Positions 8,220 to 17,645 are shown, counted from the first letter of the stretch. The stretch: 64,000 nt of DNA from Evansella vedderi (GCF_030813435.1 NZ_JAUSUG010000006.1:1-64000); one strand, 5' to 3'. The notes: generated from the letters alone by a model not told the origin. Numbers and translations are program-made.

Positions 8220-8280
8220 TTTATGGAGGAAGCACCGGGGATTATCAACTGCTGGAAACCGCAAGGAAATACCACATTTG

Positions 8281-8312
8281 AAAAGCCTCCTCGCTTAAAT
8301 GCGAGAAGGCCT
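8281..8312 (-). terminator. Terminator downstream of ggt
   Basis: AGGCCTTCTCGC / GCGAGGAGGCT hairpin on the minus strand followed by TTTTC, just beyond the ggt stop. Pairing is interrupted by one mismatch; it may act in both directions between the convergent Rpn and ggt units. Confidence 0.65.
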
Positions 8313-8323
8313 ATGAAACTCAA

Positions 8324-10054
8324 CTATTCTACTTTATCCTTAACCTCTATATCCCAGTAGCCTTGTCTTCGGTCGTCCGCACCACCGTATAAAACCATTT
8401 CACCTTCTTGGTTTTCACTAAGCCAAAGGGCTTGAATTCCTCCATAAAATAGAGGGGATTGGTGGACGATGGTGGAATATCCCATTTCCCGAAGCTGTTC
8501 TTTTACTTCTTTGTCTAAATCCCTTTCAAGGTATACAATGTTATCCTCCGTGTAAAAACGATACTGTTGAATAGCTTCATTTAATGTTAACGCCTCACCA
8601 GTTACATCGTCCTTACCATGCATCACTTGTAGGATCGTTTGCGCTAATAGGGCAGGGATTCTTCTTCCTCCAGGAGATCCAATCCCTAGAACGGCTTGCC
8701 CGTCTTTTTCAAAAATCGTAGGGGCAATAAAGGAACGGGGACGTTTCCCTCCTAATGACTCATTAATAGAACCCTCCGTCTCGCTGAAGTTAGCCCGTTG
8801 GTTATTCATGAAGAATCCATTAACATACTCTCCTGAACCGAAAAATTCTCCAAGCGAGTGGGTGGCAGAAACCATTCTTCCATTGCTGTCAATAACCACA
8901 AAGTGGGACGTATTCCTTGAATCATTTATTTCTCCCCGAGAGTCAAAAAGGTCCGATTCGGAATAGGCGGTGATTTCCATATTTTCAAAGACTTCAGAGG
9001 AAATATTATTTAACAGTTTTTCTGTTCGTTCCGTGCTAGTTAATTGCTCATGATCGACCTCTTCAAATTCTGGGTCACCTAGTGTAAATAATCTGTCCCT
9101 ATAGGCTTCTTTGACCACCTCACTAATTAAGTGGATATATAAAGCCTCATTTTTTTCTTCCATTAATTTTTCTACATCAAGGTATTCTGTCATTTGTAAA
9201 ATTTGAATTAATGTTACGCCGGAGGTAGGAGCTGGACCAGAATAGACAGTATAATCCCCATAGGTACCAGTGGCAGGCTCCCGTTCATGAACCTCATAAC
9301 GTTGGAAGTCTTCCTCTGTAAAATGAAACTTTTCTATCATTGCTTTAGCTGTCTCTCCTTCGTAAAACCCCTTTGCCCCTTCTGATTGAATCCGTCTTAA
9401 TGTCTCAGCTAGCTCCGTTTGCACAAGGATTTCACCAGCTTCAATTGCTTTACCGTCTGGATAGAAAACTTCCCGTTCCTCTTCCCCTAATTTTACATAA
9501 CGCTGCCCTTGCGCAATTTGTTTACTTAATAACGGGGAAACGACAAATCCATCCTCACTATATCTAATAGCAGGTTCCATTAAATCAGCGAATTCCATGG
9601 TACCAAAGTTTTGGTGGATGGTCTCCATGCCGCTAACCATTCCAGGAATGGCAGCATCATGTAAGGTCCATTGTTCATTGAAAGGGGCAGCATCTCGGTA
9701 ATCAAAAGCCGTTACCCCTTTATCTGGATCATAAATTAACATCGTTCCACCACCGCCGAGTCCGGAACCGTAGGGTTCTACTACTCCAAGTACAAAGGAA
9801 ATGGCAATAGCAGCATCTACAGCATTTCCACCATTCTCTAACACTTGCATTCCCGCTTCCACTGCTAGGGGATGAACGGCACTTACTCCATAACTATAGA
9901 CATTTTCAATATAGTCGCGGCGAGTATCCCTATCCCCGTAAGGATCATTGTGTGCAGAAAAAATGTCTAATGAGAAGATATACCAGCCCATCATTCCTAG
10001 AAAAATAAAGAAGCCTAATTTATTTGTCATTTTGACATAACCCTTATAAGTCAT
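8324..10054 (-). CDS. ggt: Gamma-glutamyltransferase of the poly-gamma-glutamate operon (CapD/PgsS-like role)
   Basis: About 576 residues. An N-terminal hydrophobic segment (LGFFIFLGMMGWYIFSL) exports or anchors the protein. The GGT fold follows: VSAVHPLAVEAGMQVLENGG, GLGGGGTML, and the self-cleavage and catalytic Thr in RNTSHFVVID (about residue 382), then SPGGRRIPALL. The proenzyme would split before that Thr. In gamma-PGA operons this enzyme hydrolyses the polymer or transfers it to peptidoglycan (CapD in Bacillus anthracis) or releases it. The ATG overlaps the capA stop (ATGA), so translation is coupled. Whether it anchors or degrades the polymer cannot be told from sequence. Confidence 0.9.
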   Translation of the reverse strand: MTYKGYVKMTNKLGFFIFLGMMGWYIFSLDIFSAHNDPYGDRDTRRDYIENVYSYGVSAVHPLAVEAGMQVLENGGNAVDAAIAISFVLGVVEPYGSGLGGGGTMLIYDPDKGVTAFDYRDAAPFNEQWTLHDAAIPGMVSGMETIHQNFGTMEFADLMEPAIRYSEDGFVVSPLLSKQIAQGQRYVKLGEEEREVFYPDGKAIEAGEILVQTELAETLRRIQSEGAKGFYEGETAKAMIEKFHFTEEDFQRYEVHEREPATGTYGDYTVYSGPAPTSGVTLIQILQMTEYLDVEKLMEEKNEALYIHLISEVVKEAYRDRLFTLGDPEFEEVDHEQLTSTERTEKLLNNISSEVFENMEITAYSESDLFDSRGEINDSRNTSHFVVIDSNGRMVSATHSLGEFFGSGEYVNGFFMNNQRANFSETEGSINESLGGKRPRSFIAPTIFEKDGQAVLGIGSPGGRRIPALLAQTILQVMHGKDDVTGEALTLNEAIQQYRFYTEDNIVYLERDLDKEVKEQLREMGYSTIVHQSPLFYGGIQALWLSENQEGEMVLYGGADDRRQGYWDIEVKDKVE

Positions 10055-11238
10055 TTCCAATCTACTCCTTTGAGAGCATTCGTTGCATCTAAATCAATAA
10101 TTAAACGGTTATTTTCCACGCGCCATAGCTCGGAGTCTAAGTTTTTTCGAAGGGTGTGGAAGATTCTAAAATTTTGGTATCCCCTTAATAGACCTCGTGT
10201 TTCTCGGGGCTGTGAATCGATAATTTGGATAGGGATAAAGGAAAGTTCCTTTCTACCATCCTCATATACATTTAGTTCAGCGATAGTACTTTCCTTTGTC
10301 CTAGACCAGCCTTGGTCAAAAACAAAGTTTCCTAGTCCATATAAAACTATTGTTTCATCAATAATTTCCACTGGATTTAAGACATGGGCATGGTGCCCTA
10401 CGATAATATCAGCACCAGCATCGGCCAGTAATTGAGCATGATCAGCTTGCCGTGCATTGTACCGGGGACTATATTCTTCACCCCAATGGACATGAACAAT
10501 AACGAGATCTGCATTCTCTTTGGCCTCTCGAATAACGGGAACATATTGATGGGGGCTTAAGGTGAAAACCCCGCCAGTTCCATATAACTCGGCAGAAAAT
10601 CCATAAACATGCACATCCGTTAATCCAATCGTAGCAATGGTAAAACCATCATTTACTGTATGAACAACAAGGTCAGAAATATCTTCTAAGCTTTCCCCAA
10701 CACCGACAACATCAACGTCAACATTGGCAAAATGCGCTAGTGTTTGCTCAAGACCAAGCTCTCCGTAGTCCATCAGATGATTGTTGGCAAGATTTATCGT
10801 AGTAAATCCTGCATCCTGTATGGCTTCCGCTGAACCCGTTGGAGCATATAAATGTATATGCTTATCGAGTTCAGCAGCCTCCAATTTATCATCATCTACT
10901 AAATCCCTATCAATGATAGGACTTTCGAAATTACCAGTTACATAGTCAGCGGAGTGGAAGTATGGCTCCACATACCGAAACACTCTGGAGGTATCTTCTC
11001 CCCTCCGCACAGCAGCATCCTCTACATGCCGCCCCATCATAATGTCACCTACCATTGATATACGTAAGGAAACGTCATCTCCACGACTTACCTCTGGAAT
11101 GGGCGGTACCACAAACCAATGATAGGAAAACCAAGGGATGCTTAGGACGATAAAAGCAATGATGGAATGGAAAGTTGCCTTTTTCTTATGCCTTTTAATC
11201 ATCTGCTGCATTTTTTCTTTAAAGTTATAAGATTCCAT
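10051..11238 (-). CDS. capA: Poly-gamma-glutamate synthesis protein CapA/PgsA
   Basis: 395 residues. One transmembrane helix near the N-terminus (FHSIIAFIVLSIPWFSYHW) places a metallophosphoesterase-like PGA_cap domain outside the cell. Visible motifs are MVGDIMMGRHVE, GNFESPI, LANNHLMDYG, VHVHWGEEY, VGHHAHVLNPVE and YGLGNFVFDQG. CapA works with the CapB-CapC synthase in export and elongation of poly-gamma-glutamate. It is third in the operon, 15 bases after capC, with GGGAG 10 bases before the ATG. No separate capE/pgsE peptide is seen between capA and ggt, which overlap. Confidence 0.92.
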   Translation of the reverse strand: MESYNFKEKMQQMIKRHKKKATFHSIIAFIVLSIPWFSYHWFVVPPIPEVSRGDDVSLRISMVGDIMMGRHVEDAAVRRGEDTSRVFRYVEPYFHSADYVTGNFESPIIDRDLVDDDKLEAAELDKHIHLYAPTGSAEAIQDAGFTTINLANNHLMDYGELGLEQTLAHFANVDVDVVGVGESLEDISDLVVHTVNDGFTIATIGLTDVHVYGFSAELYGTGGVFTLSPHQYVPVIREAKENADLVIVHVHWGEEYSPRYNARQADHAQLLADAGADIIVGHHAHVLNPVEIIDETIVLYGLGNFVFDQGWSRTKESTIAELNVYEDGRKELSFIPIQIIDSQPRETRGLLRGYQNFRIFHTLRKNLDSELWRVENNRLIIDLDATNALKGVDWK

Positions 11239-11253
11239 AGTTGTCTAACTCCC

Positions 11254-11703
11254 CTAAAACATGTGATAGATCGTGATGAAAATAAACGTAATAAAGGATA
11301 AGAGAAGGGTTGAGCTTAAGGTAGGGACAACCCCTTGTTTTTGGATACTATTGGCGATTAAACCAGGGACAATGACACCAATCCCCCTTAATTCATAAAT
11401 CTCAAAGGGGACAATGGGATAAAAATAATCTAACCCCATCTTCAGCAAAATCCCTACCGTTAGCATGGCAGCAAATTTTCTACGTCCATAAAGGACCGTC
11501 AGCTTACTAATACCATGGGTTACAATAAGAAACGCGGCGATACTAATTAAAGCCACGGTGATTAAATACATAGGCTGATCAAACACAAGGGCAATGTACC
11601 CTGGAACAATTAAACCTGAGGGTAAAATCCCCGTTTTCTCTGCATAAACAAGGCTAAGGAGTATTCCGATAATAATTGCAATATATAAGTCAGTACCAAA
11701 CAA
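11254..11703 (-). CDS. capC: Poly-gamma-glutamate synthesis membrane protein CapC/PgsC
   Basis: 149 residues, the usual family length, with about four to five membrane spans (YIAIIIGILLSLVYAEK, ITVALISIAAFLIVTHGIS, VVPTLSSTLLLSFITFIFITI) and the conserved GILPSGLIVPGYIAL and GIGVIVPGLIANS blocks. CapC is the membrane subunit of the gamma-PGA synthase with CapB. Translation starts at a TTG with AAAGGAG 9 bases upstream. Second in the operon. Confidence 0.93.
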   Translation of the reverse strand: MFGTDLYIAIIIGILLSLVYAEKTGILPSGLIVPGYIALVFDQPMYLITVALISIAAFLIVTHGISKLTVLYGRRKFAAMLTVGILLKMGLDYFYPIVPFEIYELRGIGVIVPGLIANSIQKQGVVPTLSSTLLLSFITFIFITIYHMF

Positions 11704-11769
11704 AGTCTTTCGCTCCTTTTTCTTTACACTTTTTGAGTACGCTCTTGTAAAAAAAACAGTTTAATATTT

Positions 11770-13011
11770 TTACGTTTGTTCTAATAATTTTCCTGCTTCT
11801 ACTTCCGGGGAAGAATTCTTTTCATTATCTAGTTGCCATTTTTGTTTTTCGATGGCTGCTGCTAGTTCTTCTCCGCCGCCGTGGATATTACCAATCCCAT
11901 AGATAACGGATCCTTCAGCAATTGTTAGAAGGAGGTCTATGATATCGTCAATGGATTGGTCTTCCATATTAAAAAAGTTTTCCATGTTCAGCTTCCCTGC
12001 ATCATAGGCCTTTGTAATAGGGGTTACACTTTTCCCCATGACAACAAGGTTTTTTACATTCATATAGGGAAGAACGTCTTTAGCAAATTGGATCGTTCTG
12101 TCTACTCGATCATTTCTGCAATTCATAATGACCGTTGCATGATCCGTTGGATAATCTAAGGTATTGATTCGCTTCCAAATGTTCAGTGTTGAGGTAGGGT
12201 CATTGGCAGCAAACCCATTGAAAAAATAGGTGGGAGAATGATAAGGTCCAAATTGATGTACCCTCATCGCTCCTGGGTCTGGCTGAGCATTCAACATTCC
12301 TTGTAAGGCAGTTTCTTCGTCAATTTCCAATACATGAGCAACTGCTAATGCTAAGGCAGCATTTTGCGGAAAAATCATGTAAGGAAATTTCTTTAAATAC
12401 TCCTCATCAATCTGAGCTTCATCGGCAATGATCACCTTTGTATTTCGTTTTTCCGCAATAGACATGAAAGACTCGTTATATGGACTGTCTGAGATAATAA
12501 GATGACCGTTATAAGGGATAGTCCCACTTAAGGCTTCTGCAATATCGTCTAAGGAAGGACCCATTAAATCTAAATGGTCCTCTATGACGTTTGTGATGAC
12601 TGTTATATTTGCCTGGACAAATTCATCTTCAAATACTTGTTGATATTCCGGATTAACCGCCATGCACTCCGTTACTAAACTGTCGGCACCACGCTGGACA
12701 ACCTCATTCATTACTCTTTTTTGTTCACTTATATTTGGGCCTTGAAGACCTCGTTCAATGGGTTTCTCCTCTGGGGTATCCCAGTAAATCATTCGTGCAG
12801 ATGTTCCGGTAGTTTTACCCACTACCTTTTTTCCAGCCTCTTTAAGAATGCCCGTAATTAAACGGGTAACAGTGGACTTTCCTCGAATTCCATTTACATG
12901 GATTCGCAAAGGTATTTTCTTCATGTTGCCCCTTAACCTGACCTTTTCCAATATTCCGAGAATTAGGATAAGGGAGGCAAAGATAAGCATATATACATAA
13001 TCAAACTCCAT
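11770..13011 (-). CDS. capB: Poly-gamma-glutamate synthase CapB/PgsB
   Basis: 413 residues. An N-terminal membrane anchor (YVYMLIFASLILILGILEKV) precedes an ATP-dependent amide ligase domain of the Mur ligase type. The P-loop HVNGIRGKSTVTRLITG is at about 39-54; other motifs are GLQGPNISEQ, ECMAVNPEYQ and VITNVIEDHLD. CapB activates the gamma-carboxylate of glutamate with ATP to elongate the polymer at the inner membrane face. It starts with ATG behind CAGGAGGTTTCCA and opens the capB-capC-capA-ggt operon. Transcription would begin in the 460-base AT-rich gap before the repeat array. Confidence 0.94.
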   Translation of the reverse strand: MEFDYVYMLIFASLILILGILEKVRLRGNMKKIPLRIHVNGIRGKSTVTRLITGILKEAGKKVVGKTTGTSARMIYWDTPEEKPIERGLQGPNISEQKRVMNEVVQRGADSLVTECMAVNPEYQQVFEDEFVQANITVITNVIEDHLDLMGPSLDDIAEALSGTIPYNGHLIISDSPYNESFMSIAEKRNTKVIIADEAQIDEEYLKKFPYMIFPQNAALALAVAHVLEIDEETALQGMLNAQPDPGAMRVHQFGPYHSPTYFFNGFAANDPTSTLNIWKRINTLDYPTDHATVIMNCRNDRVDRTIQFAKDVLPYMNVKNLVVMGKSVTPITKAYDAGKLNMENFFNMEDQSIDDIIDLLLTIAEGSVIYGIGNIHGGGEELAAAIEKQKWQLDNEKNSSPEVEAGKLLEQT

Positions 13012-13471
13012 TGGAAACCTCCTGATTGTTAAACTTTGAACTATTGTTTCGATGGCGTTAGAACATAGACATATATTCTTTCGGACATCTCATCATTTTT
13101 GAGGGGATGTTTTCTGAAGTTGGGCAATATTTGGTTGTTTGTTTGGGGGAGTTATTGCTATTTTTGTCTCTAAAGAAAAAATAGCTCAATTTGGATTTTA
13201 TGAGTTAATTGTGAGAAAATACGTAAAAACCACAATATAGGTCGTTCGTATAAGGGGGAAGTATCCGTTGGTATTGATAAAAAAACGGAACTGGAGAAAG
13301 GGAAATCGGAGCTTGAAAAACAGTGATTGGGCGAATGAAGGATAGTGATATATAGTAAGTATGTATTTGAATCAATTTCATAATTCAGTTTCATATAATG
13401 AGAACAAATTTAGAATAATATTTATATCCTTTTTAAAAATTAATTAAATTTACCCGTTTTATAATGCTTAA
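13012..13471. other. AT-rich intergenic region upstream of capB
   Basis: Contains the leader of the cap operon. No convincing SigA promoter with good spacing was found on the minus strand, and short open frames on either strand lack ribosome sites or family features. It ends at the 52-bp repeat array, so the cap promoter lies between capB and the array. Confidence 0.6.
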
Positions 13472-14990
13472 TGAGACAGGTAAGCCAGGCTTCCATTACG
13501 TTACGCGTTTCATGAAAGCTTGATGAGACAGGTAAGTGGCGTTCCCATTACGTTACGCGTTTCATGAAAGCTTGATGAGACAGGTAAGTGGCGTTTCCAT
13601 TATGTTACGCGTTTCATGAAAGCTTAATGAGACAGGTAAGTGGCGTTCCCATTATGTTACGCGTTTCATGAAAGCTTAATGAGACAGGTAAGCCAGGCTT
13701 CCATTACGTTACGCGTTTCATGAAAGCTTGATGAGACAGGTAAGCCACGCTTCCATTACGTTACGCGTTTCATGAAAGCTTGATGAGACAGGTAAGTGAC
13801 GCTACCATTACGTTACGCGTTTCATGAAAGCTTGATGAGACAGGTAAGTGGCGTTTCCATTTTGTTACGCGTTTCATGAAAGCTTAATGAGACAGATAAG
13901 TGGCGTTTCCATTATGTTACGCGTTTCATGAAAGCTTAATGAGACAGGTAAGTGGTGGTTCCATTATGTTACGCGTTTCATGAAAGCTTAATGAGACAGG
14001 TAAGTGGTGGTTCCATTATGTTACGCGTTTCATGAAAGCTTGATGAGACAGGTAAGCCAGGCATCCATTACGTTACGTGTTTCATGAAAGCTTAATGAGA
14101 CAGGTAAGTGACGTTTCCATTACGTTACGCGTTTCATGAAAGCTTGATGAGACAGGTAAGTGGCGTTTCCATTATGTTACGCGTTTCATGAACGCTTTAT
14201 GAGACAGGTAAGCCAAGCTTCCATTACGTTACGTGTTTCATGAAAGCTTGATGAGACAGGTAAGCCACGCTTCCATTATGTTACGTGTTTCATGAAAGCT
14301 TTATGAGACAGGTAAGCCACGCTACCATTACGCTACGCGTTTCATGAAAGCTTGATGAGACAGGTAAGCCAGGCATCCATTACGTTACGTGTTTCATGAA
14401 AGCTTTATGAGACAGGTAAGCCAGGCTTCCATTACGTTACGCGTTTCATGAAAGCTTTATGAGACAGGTAAGCCAGGCTTCCATTACGTTACGTGTTTCA
14501 TGAAAGCTTTATGAGACAGGTAAGTGGCGTTCCCATTATGTTACGCGTTTCATGAAAGCTTTATGAGACAGGTAAGCCACGCTACCATTATGTTACGCGT
14601 TTCATAAATGCTTTATGAGACAGGTAAGCCACGCTACCATTAAGTTACGCGTTTCATGAAAGCTTTATGAGACAGGTAAGCCAGGCTTCCATTACGTTAC
14701 GCGTTTCATGAAAGCTTTATGAGACAGGTAAGTGGCGTTTCCATTACGTTACGTGTTTCATGAAAGCTTTATGAGACAGGTAAGCCACGCTACCATTACG
14801 CTACGCGTTTCATGAAAGCTTTATGAGACAGGTAAGCCACGCTACCATTACGCTACGCGTTTCATGAAAGCTTAATGAGACAGGTAAGCCAGGCTTCCAT
14901 TACGTAACGCGTTTCATGAAAGCTTTAAAAAACAGGTAACTAATGCTTTGTTTACGATACATGTTCCATGAATTTGTTTATGAGACAAGT
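13472..14990. repeat. 52-bp tandem repeat array, long copy (28 full units plus degenerate end)
   Basis: TGAGACAGGTAAG recurs every 52 bases from 13472; 28 full units reach 14927, followed by two decayed units. Each unit has a constant part (TTACGCGTTTCATGAAAGC, containing the palindromes ACGCGT, TTTCATGAAA and AAGCTT) and a short variable part before CCATTA with a few alternative versions (TGGCGTTT, CCAGGCTT, CCACGCTA, TGGTGGTT). Not CRISPR: there are no unique spacers and the period is rigid. Not coding: stops occur in all frames. Orientation is opposite to the array at 655-1003. Confidence 0.97.
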
Positions 14991-15214
14991 AAACTTCTAA
15001 CTAGTCTTCCATTTTTATTTCAAAATAGAAGAAGAGTAAATTAGACATTTTGGGGTGGTACTCCTTTTTCATACTTAAAAAGACTTGGTATATAAGGGCA
15101 TAAATATTATTTGTAAAATATATTGTAGGTGTAGTGTATCTTGAGTATATAAATTGATAAGATATAGGTAAATGGAATAAAATTTATTACATTAATATAC
15201 AAATGGAGGGGCGT

Positions 15215-16243
15215 ATGAGTAATCATATAACGGTAATAGGTGCAGGAAGTTGGGGAACGGCTTTATCCATTGTTTTGGCAGATAATGGCCATGAAGTGAT
15301 GTTATATAGTCATAATCATGAACAAATAAATGAAATTAATAATAATAGAACAAACGAAAAGTATCTTCCGGGAATTGAAATTCCAAAATCAATCCAATGT
15401 ACCGGAGATATGGGACAAGCCTTAGAAGGAACAGAAATAGTTTTATTGGTAGTCCCTACAAAGGCCATTCGAGAGGTTTGTAAACAAATCAGTACTAATA
15501 CAAATGTGCCATTAACCATCATTCACGCTAGTAAAGGGATTGAGCCAGGGTCTTATAAACGAATATCAGAAATGATACTGGAGGAAATCCCAGAGAAGTT
15601 AGTCAAAGATGTGGTTGTCTTATCTGGACCAAGTCATGCTGAAGAAGTCAGCTTACGTCAACCTACAACCATTACATCAGCATCGTCTAATCTACAAGCG
15701 GCAGAATTAGTACAAAGCTTATTTATGAACGCTTATTTTAGAGTTTATACTAATCCGGATATTGTAGGGGTGGAACTTGGTGGTGCCATTAAAAACATTA
15801 TTGCTCTTGGGGCTGGAGTTTGTCATGGACTTGGTTATGGTGATAATGCAAAAGCCGCGCTAATTACAAGAGGTTTAACGGAAATTACACGATTAGGGTG
15901 TAAAATGGGAGCTAATCCTCTTACGTTTGCTGGTTTGACTGGAGTAGGGGACTTAATTGTTACGTGTACAAGTGTCCATAGTCGAAATTGGCGTGCTGGA
16001 GATCTAATAGGTAAAGGATATGCCATTGATGAAGTAGAAAAAGAACTGGGAATGGTTGTGGAAGGGATAAGGACAACTGAAGCAGCTTTTCATTTAGCCC
16101 AATCATTAGGTGTGGAAATGCCGATTACGAAAGCCATTTATGAAGTATTGTTCCAAGGAAAAGAGGTTAATCGTGCAGTTCATGAGTTAATGGACAGAGG
16201 AGGAAAAGACGAGATATCCATCAAAGACCTTGGATTAAGTTAA
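15215..16243 (+). CDS. gpsA: NAD(P)H-dependent glycerol-3-phosphate dehydrogenase
   Basis: 342 residues, full family length. The N-terminal Rossmann motif VIGAGSWGTALSIVLADNGH and the catalytic region GAIKNIIALGAGV (with the conserved Lys) are clear, as are SGPSHAEEV and GLTGVGDLIVTCTS. It reduces dihydroxyacetone phosphate to sn-glycerol 3-phosphate in the cytosol, feeding phospholipid and teichoic acid synthesis. That fits the tagD/tagB and TagF-like genes nearby. ATG at 15215 is chosen because GGAGG ends 5 bases before it; the ATG at 15203 overlaps that site. Followed at once by a strong terminator. Confidence 0.96.
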   Translation: MSNHITVIGAGSWGTALSIVLADNGHEVMLYSHNHEQINEINNNRTNEKYLPGIEIPKSIQCTGDMGQALEGTEIVLLVVPTKAIREVCKQISTNTNVPLTIIHASKGIEPGSYKRISEMILEEIPEKLVKDVVVLSGPSHAEEVSLRQPTTITSASSNLQAAELVQSLFMNAYFRVYTNPDIVGVELGGAIKNIIALGAGVCHGLGYGDNAKAALITRGLTEITRLGCKMGANPLTFAGLTGVGDLIVTCTSVHSRNWRAGDLIGKGYAIDEVEKELGMVVEGIRTTEAAFHLAQSLGVEMPITKAIYEVLFQGKEVNRAVHELMDRGGKDEISIKDLGLS

Positions 16244-16246
16244 TAG

Positions 16247-16292
16247 GAAGGTGTGCTAATAGGAGTTTTTTCTATTAGCACACCTTCTTTTT
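16247..16292. terminator. Bidirectional terminator between gpsA and mnaA
   Basis: Perfect 16-base arms GAAGGTGTGCTAATAG / CTATTAGCACACCTTC with a T-rich loop and TTTTT after; lies 3 bases past the gpsA stop. Confidence 0.92.
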
Positions 16293-16389
16293 GGTATTGA
16301 AACGCAAGAAAGAGAGAGGGAGTGGACTTCGCGTAACAAAGGCCAGTCACTCTTGAAACTCGAGCAACAGTTTTTCCCCGGACTATTTT

Positions 16390-17535
16390 TTAAACGAAAA
16401 ACTCCCTTGGTCTCTCAGACAGGATGTTAAAGTGATATAAGATTGCTTCAACGATGCGTCGGGATGCTTCTCCATCTCCATAAGGATTGGATGCCTGTGC
16501 CATTTTTTTATAAATTTCCTCATTAGAAAGTAATTCATCCCCTAGCTGATAGATGGAATCTTCATCGGTTCCAGCTAATTTAAGGGTTCCCGCTTCTATC
16601 CCTTCTGGTCGTTCCGTAGTGTCCCTAAGGACCAAGACGGGAACCCCGAGAGATGGAGCTTCCTCCTGTACCCCCCCAGAATCGGTTAAGATTAAATGGG
16701 CCCTCGCAGCAAAATTATGAAAATCAACGACACCTAAGGGCTCGATTAAATGAATTCTAGGGTCATTTCCTAGTTCCTCTTCGACAATTTCCCTCACTAC
16801 AGGGTTTAAGTGAACAGGGTAAATAACGTGCAAATCATTGTATTTGGAAAGGATTCTTTTTATTGCACGGAACATATTTCTCATTGGAGCACCGAGATTT
16901 TCCCGTCGGTGGGCTGTTACTAAAAGAAAACGTTTATTGTTTAAATTTTTTAGTAGGGGATGCTCATAGTGATCTTTGACAGTAGTTTTTAGAGCGTCTA
17001 TTGCCGTGTTCCCAGTTACAAAAATAGAGTCTTCCTTTTTTCCTTCTTGTAGTAAATTGTTAGCAGCTTTTTGCGTAGGAGAAAAATGCAAGTCGGTTAG
17101 GACCCCAGTAAGCTGTCTGTTCATCTCTTCAGGAAACGGGGAGTATTTATTCCAAGTACGGAGCCCTGCTTCCACATGACCTACAGGTATTTGATTATAG
17201 AAGGCAGCTAAACCAGCAACGAAGGTTGTGGTTGTATCCCCGTGGACCAAGATGATATCCGGACTAACTTCCTTTATAATTTTATCTAGACGTTCCAGTA
17301 CACGAGCGGTTATTTCCACTAATGTTTGCCGTTCTTTCATTATATTTAAATCGTAGTCTGGCTTTATATCAAAGATTTGTAATACTTGATCGAGCATTTC
17401 CCGGTGCTGTCCTGTTACTGTAACAATGGTCTCCATATAATCATTGTATTTTTTCATCTCTAATATTAACGGAGACATTTTAATGGCTTCAGGCCTGGTT
17501 CCGAATACGGTCATAACTTTCATTTTCTTTGTCAT
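16390..17535 (-). CDS. mnaA: UDP-N-acetylglucosamine 2-epimerase (non-hydrolysing)
   Basis: 381 residues with the whole WecB/MnaA fold: GTRPEAIKMSPLILEMKKY, VHGDTTTTFVAGLAAFY, GHVEAGLRTWNKYSPFPEE, VTAHRRENLG and DSGGVQEEAPSLGVPVL. It interconverts UDP-GlcNAc and UDP-ManNAc; UDP-ManNAc is the substrate for the ManNAc-GlcNAc linkage unit of wall teichoic acid. TTGAGGTAT precedes the ATG. It is distinct from the WbpI-type epimerase at 46470 in the capsule locus. Placement next to a LytC-type amidase and the tag genes mirrors the Bacillus subtilis tag/lyt region. Confidence 0.95.
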   Translation of the reverse strand: MTKKMKVMTVFGTRPEAIKMSPLILEMKKYNDYMETIVTVTGQHREMLDQVLQIFDIKPDYDLNIMKERQTLVEITARVLERLDKIIKEVSPDIILVHGDTTTTFVAGLAAFYNQIPVGHVEAGLRTWNKYSPFPEEMNRQLTGVLTDLHFSPTQKAANNLLQEGKKEDSIFVTGNTAIDALKTTVKDHYEHPLLKNLNNKRFLLVTAHRRENLGAPMRNMFRAIKRILSKYNDLHVIYPVHLNPVVREIVEEELGNDPRIHLIEPLGVVDFHNFAARAHLILTDSGGVQEEAPSLGVPVLVLRDTTERPEGIEAGTLKLAGTDEDSIYQLGDELLSNEEIYKKMAQASNPYGDGEASRRIVEAILYHFNILSERPREFFV

Positions 17536-17645
17536 ATAAATACCTCAAATCTACGAATATAATTGTGATGTTGATATTATATATCTTTAAACAAAATAAT
17601 AAAAGTGGATCAGATCATTCATTAGAAAAGGAAGGGATTACACAA

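Larger units (their letters stand above)
6290..8245. repeat. Tandem triplication of the Rpn 3' end with a variable 12-bp (GIEK) microsatellite
   Basis: The segment from near ATAGACTTTCC through the gene end and its terminator is repeated. Copies 2 and 3 are 736 bp apart; copy 1 is 60 bp shorter because it has one 12-base GGGATAGAAAAA-type unit instead of six. Outside the microsatellite the copies differ at only a few positions. Copies 2 and 3 lack the nuclease-encoding part and the promoter. Confidence 0.93.

Noticed and set aside
13170-13394. 74-residue minus-strand open frame
   Set aside because: No ribosome site, Ser/Phe/Leu-rich low-complexity text, and it lies in the cap leader.
13472-14990. 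CRISPR array
   Set aside because: Period is fixed at 52 bases, the whole unit is conserved, and there are no unique spacers or cas genes.
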